Below, in pieces: positions 9,588 through 18,686 of a stretch of 64,000 nt of DNA. Below the pieces are notes generated by a model, which ran no database searches, had not been told where the DNA came from, and saw only the letters and a program-made list of their open reading frames with translations. This DNA comes from Kappaphycus alvarezii (taxonomy: Eukaryota > Rhodophyta > Florideophyceae > Gigartinales > Solieriaceae), in the NCBI GenBank assembly GCA_002205965.3, contig NADL03000126.1, positions 1 through 64,000 of the forward strand, read 5' to 3'. The translations under genes were made by a program, and so were the position numbers. How positions within the stretch are numbered: position 1 is the first letter of the stretch; each line of letters begins with the position of its first letter.

Positions 9588-11772
9588 TGGCCCCTTTGAA
9601 AGAAAGAATGAAGATCTTGAGGACTTTCCATGATGAGCTAGGGCATTGGGATCTCGAAACAACCAAAAAATTCGTAACTGAGAGATTCTGGTGGCCCGGT
9701 ATCCATAAGGACGTCTATAACTTCGTGAAAAGCTGCGACAACTGCCAAAAATTCACTCCAATACGGAAGTATAAGACAACTCTAAGTTTTCCAGTTTCCG
9801 GTCTCTTTGAAACCTTCTCAATTGACTTCGCGGGCCCGTTCAAGGAAACTTCTTCCGGAAACAAATATCTCCTTATAGGGGTGGAACATCTTACTGGATG
9901 GCCAATAGCAGTTGCAGTCGAGGAGGCAAATGCTGAGGTGGTACTGAGATTCATCGAAAAAGAAATAATTGAACCGTTTGGTCTTCCAAAAAGGATCATC
10001 TCGGATAACGCCCTTTGTTTTACTGCAACTTCACTGCTTCGTTTTTTGGAAGAGAAAGGATTCAGCTGAAGACCGTTCTCGCATACGCTCCTATGTCCAA
10101 CGGGAAAGCGGAGAGGATGGTTGGAACCATCAAACGAGCAATATCGAAAACTATGTTGGAGAATGAAATCCAGTGGGAAGATGCCTTACCAAAAGTGTTA
10201 TACGGCTACCGTCGAAGAAGAGGAAGAAATGGACGCTCACCATTCGAGCTAATGTACGGAAGGGCTCCTAGAATGTTACAGAGAGACATGGAAACAAATA
10301 TTATCGATGAAGAGAGTAGGGAAGTTGAACTACTGGCCACCGAAGGCTGGAGATCACACCGCGCGCTAACACAGACAAGAAATAAGGATGCAGAACCTGC
10401 AGTCAGAACCTTTTCAGTTGGCTCTAAAGTACTTGTAGTACATGGAAAAGCAATGCAGCAGGCTGTGAAGTGGCCGGCCTTCCAAACCAAGTACTCGAAC
10501 CCTTGCATCGTCACGGAGGAAAGACACCCGCACTATCAGCTCTGTTCAAGCTCAGGGAAGAGATCAAGGAGGGCCATCCATGCACGTCGTCTGGTCCCTT
10601 ACCATCAGAGGCCTGAAGAATTCCTTCTCACACAGGACTATGCGCAACCACGGGGCATACTCATCTTTAACTATAGAATGATTCCTATGGGAGGAAAAAG
10701 GGCCTGGGAATGGATCATCTCGGTTACGCGGGACTACTACGAACTCCACGTAATCATCCATTTCTACATTAATATATGCCTATGTTTTCGTACGTTGAAC
10801 GGACCATTGCTACCTGAAGAAGATTTCCGACTATTAATAAGAGTTCTATTTTCATTCCAAAACGGAAGGTTCACGGAAGCAGGTCCAGAGTTTGTGGAGG
10901 TAATATATCATTACTCTATAGGAAGATATGGAATGGTAGCTGCTGGAGACTTGTCGCAAACGTATCTGAATATTATCCGTCCAATTTACGTATTTCTCAA
11001 GAACAACCAAGACGTGCGACTGAGAGGTTACGCCTTACCCCCGGATATGGAATACAGGCTGGTCCCGTATCCTCTATGGGAACCTTACGTTTCTCCGCCA
11101 CAAATTGGGAACGTTGGAGGCGGCGAGGATCCTCCTGAAGCAGTGATGATGACCAGAGGAGGACCTTCAGGAGACAACAACCCGCCCAGAAGAGGTTCCG
11201 GTCGTCCCCCGAGAGGACCTCGTGCAGGTCCCAGTACGTCAGGAGCTGGTCGCGGCCATTCATCGGGACCGTCCACCACAACTTCATCTCTAGCTCTTCA
11301 CAACCATGCACAGCATACAGTCGGAAGAAGAAGATTATCTTTTTGGCTGCGCAATATCTCCGAGGATGCGAACGATGCGCAGGTCATTTCTTATTTCATG
11401 ATAAGCATCTGTTTATGTTTTAGGGCGCTACATGGACCGCACTTATCTTACGAAGATTCGTTCTTGATGATGCGCGTCTTCTTTTCTTATCGACATCCAT
11501 TCCTCCGGCATCTTCCAGAAGAGTTTGCATATCACATATATTTTTTCACTCTTGGAAGATTCGGAAGAGTCACGGAAGAAGAATGTATTCAACCCCACCT
11601 CGATGTGATCAAACCAATATATGAGGCTATGCTACAAAGTGAGGTACCAGTAATGCGAACCTACTTTTTAGAGCATCATATTGGTAATCAGTTGCATCCG
11701 TACCCGTTTGAGAGACCATACATTTTATCAATAAGACAGCGAACACTAACGGAAGCAGAAGAAGAGCAGTGA
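9530..11772 (+). pseudogene. pol: Integrase plus C-terminal tandem module of element 1
   Basis: Integrase starts with the HHCC zinc region (HDELGHWDLETT ... CDNCQKF). The DDE core follows: SIDFAGPF, IISDNALCF and GKAERMVGTIKRAI. One G is missing near 10061, splitting the frame inside the core. After the core comes a GPF/Y-like region (GSKVLVVHGKAMQQ ... HARRLVPYH). The same frame then continues without a stop through two diverged copies of a ~115-residue module (about 10741-11095 and 11379-11730), separated by a Gly/Pro/Arg-rich linker. There is no chromodomain. Continuous reading from integrase into the modules here shows that the extension belongs to the polyprotein. Confidence 0.9.
10741..11730 (+). 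other. Duplicated C-terminal module of unknown function
   Basis: Copy 1 (HFYINICLCFRTLNGP ... IIRPIYVFL ... YRLVPYPLWEPY) and copy 2 (YFMISICLCFRALHGP ... VIKPIYEAM ... NQLHPYPFERPY) align over about 115 residues. They share ICLCFR-LxGP, a central F-hydrophobic block, LGRFG/IGRYG, I-P-IY and the terminal PYP-x-x-PY. Predicted mostly helical by eye. I know no gypsy domain with this pattern. The linker of roughly 90 residues is rich in G, P, R and S and could be flexible or nucleic-acid binding. Confidence 0.8.
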
Positions 11773-11790
11773 CGAGTCGGGACGTTCGTC

Positions 11791-11805
11791 TTGAGCGAGA
11801 GGGCG
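11791..11805 (+). promoter_or_regulatory. Polypurine tract of element 1
   Basis: TTGAGCGAGAGGGCG directly precedes the 3' LTR and would prime plus-strand DNA synthesis. Related tracts precede the 3' LTRs of the copies at 14806 (TTGAGAAAGGGGCG) and 25613 (TTGAGCGGAGGGCG), all read 5' to 3' on the element strand. Confidence 0.7.
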
Positions 11806-12519
11806 TGATGTGCGCAAATTCGCACGAAAAAATCTAGATGAGGACCATGATTGTATACAGTATCGGAATTGGGAAGATATTTTTACAGTTTTTGAATTTG
11901 CAAGATATTTTTAATTTGGGTGAGTGTGGCAAATTCGTCGGTTGATTTTTTCATTTTAGGACACGCTGTCATAGTAGATGTCAGTACAGTTCCAGGTTGT
12001 GGGTGATACTACAAGTAGCTCTGAAAGGTCTATATAATGGCCACATCAATTCCCACCCCTGGCCGATGGTGGCTGGCATGGGTATGGCACCTAGATATTT
12101 ACCTTGAGGAAATATCTTCTAATAGTCTCTCTGGTTCACACGATTACCGTGAATACATTTTATGGTTATTAGTATGTTTGTTGAGACTTTTGGGGTAGCC
12201 AAAAGTCTATATAAGCCGAGTAAACTGCTTCCTTTAGTGGAGGTGAAGCAAGTTGGCAGACAACTTCAAGCCAAGTCCCGAGTAGTAGGAAGTTGAGAGT
12301 CAACTTCAGACCCAAGAAAACTTTTTCTTACGCTAGTCGCAGAGCGTCGGTGGTAGACCCTGCTCCTTTTATACTTGCTTGTAGCTTCCTCAACTCTCTT
12401 CTATATACACTCCCTTTTGTTCGTTCAACAATACCACGGCAGCACTTTTGTCGCTCGCAACACCTCCTTCTCAGGGTAATTGGTTCTGAGGATCTCTTCC
12501 CCGCCGATTACCCCTATCA
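11806..12519 (+). repeat. 3' LTR of element 1 (short type)
   Basis: 714 bp, TGATGTGCGC to CCCCTATCA, nearly identical to the 5' LTR. One difference is a 2-bp change at CGCACG/CGCGCACG near the start. CGTAC follows at 12520-12524. Confidence 0.95.
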
Positions 12520-12524
12520 CGTAC
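12520..12524. repeat. Target site duplication of element 1 (right)
   Basis: CGTAC, matching 5008-5012. Confidence 0.95.
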
Positions 12525-13313
12525 CGCGGTGGGGGTGAGGAACCGAAGAGAAAACAGTCGATGCGGAGGATGTGCGCACGGAGAGGAGCCGTGCTCGGTC
12601 GTGGGCTGCCGCGGACGAGAACAAGCTATCGGACTTCGATGGCATGAGTTCAGTTGTGATCGCAGACTGGAGCCTTTCGCCGGGACCGGCGATGAACAAC
12701 GCTCGAAAAGAGCCGTAGCTGTAAGCGACGAAGACAGCTGCGGGTGGCGGAGGATAAGAGCGAGATGGCGGACCGAGGGATCTCTTGCAATTGGCGGTCC
12801 TGGGAAAGGGTAAGCAGGTCGGAGATAAGTCCAAAAGAATCAATTACAGATGCTGCGTATGCAGCCTCGGTAATGTCTGAAGTTTGCAGGAGACCTAGAC
12901 CGCCCATTGAGAAGGGGAGAGAGGCTTGGAGCCAGGCTCGCTCTGGCATGGCAGCTGCAATTGGTGGAACGCTTCCCTCTGCTTCTGATCGAAGCTAGGG
13001 GCGAGAACCGCAGATTGAGTGGAGGGAAGCGTACGCAGCAGTGCATGACCTTGGAGTCGTTCGCGCAGAAGCAGTGTAAGTGAAAAGCCAATTGAGCATC
13101 ATCCAAGTCTCGAAGGGATTGGAAGATGCGGTCAACTTCGTTTTGGCGGCCTGCGAAAAATTGGGAAACAAAAGGCGTCCGAGCCAATCGGGGGATCCCA
13201 GCACGATAAAACCAGGGGGTTGAAAAGGGACAAGGGAGGCCAAAGGGGAGCTGGAAGGGGAGAAGCCGTAAACTTGGGTCTTGGCAAGGTTGAGCTGGAA
13301 CCCTGGTGGACCT
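12525..13313 (-). pseudogene. LINE ORF2, part 2 (upstream of element 1 insertion)
   Basis: On minus this carries the segment after the catalytic motif: KTQVYGFSPSS, a Cys/His-poor thumb-like region, then LPFSMGGLGLLQTSDITEAA, which is typical of LINE thumb/connection segments. It leads into the zinc region on the other side of element 1. Several frameshifts separate the open pieces. It ends at 13313 where a gypsy LTR begins after GACCT; in the uninterrupted LINE (51897) the sequence continues GACCTCCTTCAAG. Confidence 0.8.
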
Positions 13314-13752
13314 TGATATGGGTAAATCGGCGGGGAGGAGATCCTCAGAACCAATACCCTGAGAAGGAGGTGTTGCGAGCGACAAAAGTGCTGCCGTGGT
13401 ATTGTTGAACGAACAAAAGGGAGTGTATATAGAAGAGAGTTGAGGAAGCTACAAGCAAGTATAAAAGGGGCAGGGTCTACCACCGACGCTCTGCGACTAG
13501 CGTAAGAAAAAGTTTTCTTGGGTCTGAAGTTGACTCTCAACTTCCTACTACTCGGGACTTGGCTGAAGTTGTCTGCCAACTTGCTTGACCTCTCCATGAG
13601 GAAGCAGTTTACTCAGCTTATATAGACTTTTGGCTACCCCTAAAGTCCGAACAAAACTACAGAAGATACTAAGAAATGCATAAAAATACTTTGTGTGGAC
13701 AATACACTCTAAGCAAAAGATACTTAAGAAACTAACAATTAATTTGGTCCTC

Positions 13753-14351
13753 TTATTTCCCATTCTCTAAATCAGATCCAAACAACTCCTCTAAAATATC
13801 CATGCTGTCCAAGCAGTCCCCACAAATATCTGCGAATGGCTCACAACTCTCTATTTCCCCCTGGGAGATATCTAGACTACTAAAGATATCTCCATCCGGT
13901 TCCATCGTGGGCACAACTTGATCCATACTCTCTATTCCAGGCCCACCGGTCCAACACTTTCCATGCCCCCTGTTGCCTCATCTTCCTCCTCCTCCTCCTC
14001 CTCCTCCTCCTCCTCATCCTCTTCTTCCTCATCCTCATCCTCCTCATCCTCCTCATCCTCCTCATCCTCCTCATCCTCATCTTCCTGATCCTCGTACACT
14101 AGCTCAGGGGCTAACCATTCCTCGAAGGACTCCCCGCTCTCCTCCTCGACCTTCTCAGCCTCTCCCGGACTTACCTACCTCGCTTCTTCTTCTATGAAGA
14201 GGCGGCGCACGAACTCGATGATTTGCTTCTTTGTTTGCCGCCGGATGTAGTCGTCGGCATCGGTTGGCCCGTAGGCGGCGAGACGAAGGCCATTGATGGA
14301 ACGGGAAGGGCGGTTTTTGGAAATAGGGACAGAGGGGCGAAGGTTGCTCAT
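13753..14351 (-). pseudogene. LTR-encoded acidic protein, stop codon and frameshift
   Basis: ATG 14351 reads MSNLRPSVPISKN, then the conserved DDYIRRQTKKQIIEFVRRLF core. One base change near 14175 turns an otherwise conserved Arg-Glu into a stop. Beyond it the Glu/Asp tract is longer than in the 388-928 copy, and the frame crosses cleanly into the GGMESVG tail that the other copy has lost. A one-base loss near 13945 then breaks the tail. The two copies carry complementary lesions, so the ancestor was open throughout. A strong donor-like GGTAAGT follows the Arg-rich core, so an intron between the core and acidic parts cannot be excluded. Confidence 0.7.
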
Positions 14352-14458
14352 TGTGATAGAAGTTGGGGAACAGGAGGCAATGTGGGGTGCTTTGGGTGTG
14401 TGGGGGAGAGGGGTGATGAGTAAAATGATCGGGGCATTTGGAACTTAGAATAAAGGGG

Positions 14459-14466
14459 TTTAAATA
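14459..14466 (-). promoter_or_regulatory. TATA-like box for the LTR acidic ORF
   Basis: TATTTAAA on minus, about 110 bp before the ORF start. It is kept as TTTAAA in the copies near 1035, 1875, 22918 and 43806 and at 49876 on plus. It is separate from the genomic-RNA TATA box downstream of the ORF. Confidence 0.55.
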
Positions 14467-14819
14467 GGCTCCCGGGGCAGGTTCTATAGATTAGGAATAG
14501 GTAAAATAAATCTGCAAGGGATTTTGCAATAGTGCATTTGCGCCCTTCTTCTCAAAAAAAGGCGAATTTGGAGGAGGAGGTAAGCTAAAAGGGAAAAGGG
14601 ACTTGATTCGGGGTCGATTCAGAGGGTTAAATACAGTATAAAAATATCTAGATAAAATGGAAGTAAATTTGGAAATGACGGTTGGAGTTAGGGGCGGGAT
14701 CGTTGTAGGTTGCTGGATTACACGAGGGGAGGACCATTTCCTGTCTTACGTGAAGGGAGGACCATTTCCTGTATTAAATGAGGGGAGGACCATTTTTTGT
14801 ATTACACGCCCCTTTCTCA

Positions 14820-15725
14820 AGGCGAACGTCCCGGGTCGTCACTGCTCTTCTTCTGCTTCCGTTAGTGTTCGCTGTCTTATTGATAAGATGTATGGTCTCT
14901 CAAACGGGTACGGATGCAACTGATTACCAATATGATGCTCTAAAAAGTAGGTTCGCATTACTGGTACCTCACTTTGTAGCATAGCCTCATATATTGGTTT
15001 GATCACATCGAGGTGGGGTTGAATACATTCTTCTTCCGTGACTCTTCCGAATCTTCCAAGAGTGAAAAAATATATGTGATATGCAAACTCTTCTGGAAGA
15101 TGCCGGAGGAATGGATGTCGATAAGAAAAAAGACGCGCATCATCAAGAACGAATCTTCGTAAGATAAGTGCGGTCCATGTAGCGCCCTAAAACATAAACA
15201 GATGCTTATCATGAAATAAGAAATGACCTGCGCATCGTTCGCATCCTCGGATATATTGCGCAGCCAAAAAGATAATCTTCTTCTTCCGACTGTATGCTGT
15301 GCATGGTTGTGAAGCAAAGCTAGAGATGAAGTTGTGGTGGACGGTCCCGATGAATGGCCGCGACCAGCTCCTGACGTACTGGGACCTGCACGAGGTCCAC
15401 TCGGGGACGACCGGAACCTCTTCTGGGCGGGTTGTTGTCTCCTGAAGGTCCTCCTCTGGTCATCATCACTGCTTCAGGAGGATCCTCGCCGCCTCCAACG
15501 TTCCCAATTTGTGGCGGAGAAACGTAAGGTTCCCATAGAGGATACGGGACCAGCCTGTATTCCATATCCGGGGGTAAGGCGTAACCTCTCAGTCGCACGT
15601 CTTGGTTGTTCTTGAGAAATACGTAAATTGGACGGATAATATTCAGATACGTTTGCGACAAGTCTCCAGCAGCTACCATTCCATATCTTCCTATAGAGTA
15701 ATGATATATTACCTCCACAAACTCT
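14820..15725 (-). pseudogene. C-terminal tandem modules of copy 3
   Basis: Reads VIYHYSIGRYGMVAAGDLSQ through the first module, the Gly/Pro-rich linker and the second module on minus, with small indels (for example near 15005, 15130 and 15408). It is almost identical to elements 1 and 2. Retention of these modules while the enzymes are deleted is notable but may be chance. Confidence 0.8.
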
Positions 15726-15729
15726 GGAT

Positions 15730-16164
15730 GAGGAGGAAATCGGAGAGCCGCTTATCCCCCACAGCCGCCTTACGCAGCATTCCGTACTTGGCTTGGGCGT
15801 TGAACCCAGCCTTTTCATAAAGATCACACAAGTATACCAATGAGCTTAACAAATCGTCGAAGATGAGCCGGGCCTCTATGGCGGTACGAATCATCTCATC
15901 TGGTTCTACCTCCTTAGCATACTCTTTCACAAGCCACTCACATACCTCACCGAAGTTACGCCCGTTCCCGTTAAGAGACCACCCGTCGATAAACTTGGAC
16001 TTGTATTTATTCTTTGCGTCACCCTGCAGATAGGCGAAGATACTTGCGGCCTTCTCTTCATCGACCTTCTCACGCATCACAACGTTGACATATGTGTAAA
16101 GAAACTCCTCAACGTCTTCAGTCTTGCCCCCTGTGAACGTTATACGAGCAGCGCTGAGATCCAT
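15730..16164 (-). pseudogene. gag: gag 5' fragment of copy 3
   Basis: ATG 16164 reads MDLSAARITFTGGKTEDVEE and stays open through RLSDFLLI, where it joins module sequence out of frame and soon stops. It is about 145 codons of the capsid-like region; zinc knuckles and protease are deleted. Unlike element 1, its first codons are intact. Confidence 0.85.
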
Positions 16165-16252
16165 GATTACAGAAAGGAATTCCTCCGAAGTGTTCCTTAC
16201 TACTGCTCAACTCGAATACCTCGGGTGCAACCCCCTCCACAAGAGTACCAAA

Positions 16253-16976
16253 TGATAGGGGTAAATCGGCGGGGGAAGAGATCCTCAGAACCAATTACAC
16301 TGAGAAGGAGGTGTTGCGAGCGCAAAAAAGTGCTACCGTGGTATTGTTAAACGAACAAAAGGGAGTGTATATAGAAGAGAGTTGAGGAAGCTACAAGCAA
16401 GTATAAAAGGGGCAGGGTCTACCACCGACGCTCTGCGACTAGCGTAAGAAAATTTTTCTTGGGTCTGAAGTTGACTCTCAACCTCCTACTACTTGGGACT
16501 TGGCTTGAAGCTGTCTGCCAACTTGCTTCACCTTTACTAAAGGAAGCAGGTTACTCGGCTTATATAGACTTTTGGCTACCCCAAAAGTCTCAAACAAACA
16601 TACTTATAACCATAAAATGTATTCAAGGTAATCGTGTGAGCCAGAGAGACTATTAGGAGATATTTCCTCAAGGTAAATATCTAGGAGCCATACCTATGCC
16701 AGGCATTCATCGGCCAGGGGTGGGAATTGATGTGGCCATTATATAGACCTATCAGAGTCACTCGTAGTATCACCCACAACCTGGAACTGTACTGACATCT
16801 ACTATGACAGCGTGTCCTAAAATGAAAAAAAAATCAACCAATGAATTTGCCATACTCACCCAAATTAAAAATATCTTGCAAATTCAAAAACTTGTGGAAT
16901 ATCTTCCCTATTCCGATACTGTATACAATCATGGTCCTCATCTAGATTTTTTTCGTGTGCGAATTTGCGCACATCA
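16253..16976 (-). repeat. Short-type 5' LTR of copy 3
   Basis: 724 bp from TGATGTGCGC (16976) to TATCA (16253). At its diagnostic differences (ATGAATGCCTGGCATAGG, GTGACTCTGATAGG) it matches the 5' LTR of element 2, not the LTRs of element 1. The primer binding site follows at about 16233-16250. Confidence 0.93.
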
Positions 16977-18139
16977 CCTCTCTCCCCTTCTCAATGGGCG
17001 GTCTAGGTCTCCTGCAAACTTCAGACATTACCGAGGCTGCATACGCAGCATCTGTAATTGATTCTTTTGAACTTATCTCCGACCTGCTTACCCTTTCCCA
17101 GGACCGCCAATTGCAAGAGATCCCTCGGTCCGCCATCTCGCTCTTATCCTCCCGCTACCCGCAGCTGTCTTCGTCGCTTACAACTACGGCTCTTTTCGAG
17201 CGTTGTTCATCGCCGGTCCCCGGCGAAAGGCTCCAGTCTGCGATCACAACTGAACTCATGCCATCGAAGTCCGATAGCTTGTTCTCGTCCGCGGCAGCCC
17301 ACGACCGAGCACGGCTCCTCTCCGTGCGCACATCCTCCGCATCGACTGTTTTCTCTTCGCTTCCTCACCCCCACCGCGGACGTACATGTCCTCTTCTACG
17401 TTGAAAGTCGATATGGCTCTACGTCTCGGCATCGCGCTATTCTCTGGATCTACTCGCTGTCCGGTCTGCTCCCGCCGCTCGGCCGACATCGCACCCGTCT
17501 TAGATCCAAGCGGTCAACACGCGTTGACCTGCAAATACCAAAACGGCATGAATCGTCGTCATCACATCCTCCGTAACGTTCTTGATCGCTACTGAAAGGA
17601 AGTTGGGATCGTCGCCCCTGTCGAGCATCCTTTCCTCTACCAGGTTCCCAACCCATCTGGGCATTCGAAGTCCCCCGCGCTACGAATGGGCATTTGCATA
17701 CCCGCTGCATACGGGCTTACAGTACCGATATCGCCGTCGACGTTACTGTTGCCCACCCCTCCGCACGACGCCACATTTCGCCAAGTACGGTTACAGCAGG
17801 CGCTGTCGCAACACTCGCAGATTGCGAGAAACATCTTCATTACGGCACTTACTGTAACCAAACGATATCCTCCTCTTCCCCGTCGGGATTGATATCTATG
17901 GCGCCTTGGGCGACGACGTTAAGGCATTTTTCCGCCGCCTTGCTTCCTTAGCTGCTTCCCGTCGCGGTTTCTCCCTCAACAGGAGCTCCGCGACTTCGTT
18001 ACCCGTTTTGCATTTAGTCTCCAAATAATGCAGGCGCGAAAGGTTTCTACCCGCCGCCCGCATACGTAGTTAATTTATGAATACCCTCCGCACGCTTCTG
18101 TGCGAGATTGTACAACCCATAAAGATTTACCACCACCCT
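16977..18139 (+). pseudogene. LINE ORF2 C-terminus and 3' UTR
   Basis: On plus it reads LPFSMGGLGLLQTSDITEAAYAAS, then a frameshifted linker, the zinc motif CPVCSRRSADIAPVLDPSGQHALTC, NRRHHILRNVLDRY, and a decayed endonuclease-like end. An in-frame TGA replaces Cys-Lys after DRY (near 17593). The 3' UTR ends near 18139 with ATAAAGATTTACCACC. The uninterrupted CGGACGTACATG at about 17377 is the equivalent of element 1's target. The left boundary is the copy 3 LTR. Confidence 0.8.
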
Positions 18140-18686
18140 TAGCTGGTCGGCATTGAGCCGGCCCTGTAAGCATGGTCCTTTACTGTAGTGTTACCCATCA
18201 GCGACGACTTTGCCCGCATAACGTATTAGCCTCGTGGATATAACCGACCACGTCTTCCATACATTAAAATAACCCAAAAATTCCCCCCTTAGAAACGGTC
18301 CGAGGCAATACTGTGCAGTACAGTACTGTACTGGACGTAGTGTACGGTATTTTAAGAAAACCGTTTCGCCATGAAGCTTTTCAAAACGGACTTTTTTGTG
18401 TTGTAATCCCCTTGGTTGATCCCCGCCAGATTCCGGATTTGTTACCGTACATTATTCCTGCCAGGATTTCGCAGCCGTCCTTTCCCGCTGGAGATTTTTT
18501 TTCCAAGCACTGCCACGACACCTTTACCTTCCTCCCACCTTCTCTTTCCTCTTGGTTTCTTCTCACTGCTAGGTACAACTCTTTGTTCTGTGCTTCTGTT
18601 TGCTGCCCTTCTCCTAGCTTCTTGCTTCGCAAATCTCCTCCCTCTCATACCTGCGCAGAGTCAAACTTATCACGGCAACATCCAAT
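18140..18686 (+). other. Spacer and probable promoter region of the Cdc20-like gene
   Basis: It contains a perfect 18-bp palindrome at 18316-18333 (CAGTACAGTACTGTACTG) and, from 18470 to 18660, a strongly pyrimidine-rich stretch (TTTCCTCTTGGTTTCTTCTC and similar) leading up to the ATG at 18687. No TATA box is obvious. Pyrimidine-rich leaders fit a host promoter or 5' UTR; this is inference. Confidence 0.4.

Larger units (their letters stand above)
5013..12519 (+). mobile_element. Ty3/gypsy retrotransposon, element 1 (complete, 7507 bp)
   Basis: Two short LTRs (716 and 714 bp, TGAT...ATCA ends) enclose gag-protease, reverse transcriptase-RNase H and integrase plus a C-terminal tandem module. 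The order RT-RH-IN defines Ty3/gypsy. A 5-bp target duplication and nearly identical LTRs indicate recent insertion. The target was the C-terminal coding region of a LINE on the opposite strand. Internal frames carry several single-base or two-base indels absent from element 2, so this copy is not autonomous as read. Confidence 0.97.
13314..14806 (-). repeat. Long-type LTR with acidic ORF (1493 bp)
   Basis: The most complete long LTR in the window. In LTR order: TGTAATACA end (14806), three 28-bp units, AT-rich U3, TATTTAAA box (14459-14466), acidic ORF (14351-13753), then the half shared with the short LTR: inverted repeat, TTATATAAG-like box (13617-13624), hairpins, and an ATCA end at 13314. 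The ORF stop lies about 130 bp upstream of the shared TATA box, so the gene is inside U3. Confidence 0.9.
13314..16976 (-). mobile_element. Chimeric deleted gypsy copy with unlike LTRs (copy 3)
   Basis: On minus: a short LTR (16976-16253), primer binding site, the first about 145 codons of gag, a deletion junction near 15725, the C-terminal tandem modules, a polypurine tract, then a long LTR (14806-13314) with the acidic ORF. Protease, reverse transcriptase, RNase H and most of integrase are missing. The outer flanks do not match (GACCT at 13309-13313, CCTCT at 16977-16981), and the LINE pieces on the two sides have opposite orientation. This points to recombination between two insertions rather than a single transposition. 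Confidence 0.85.

Noticed and set aside
13973-14197. Plus-strand Pro/His-rich frame
   Set aside because: It is the complement of the Glu/Asp tract of the acidic ORF; the opposite frame is the one conserved among diverged copies.
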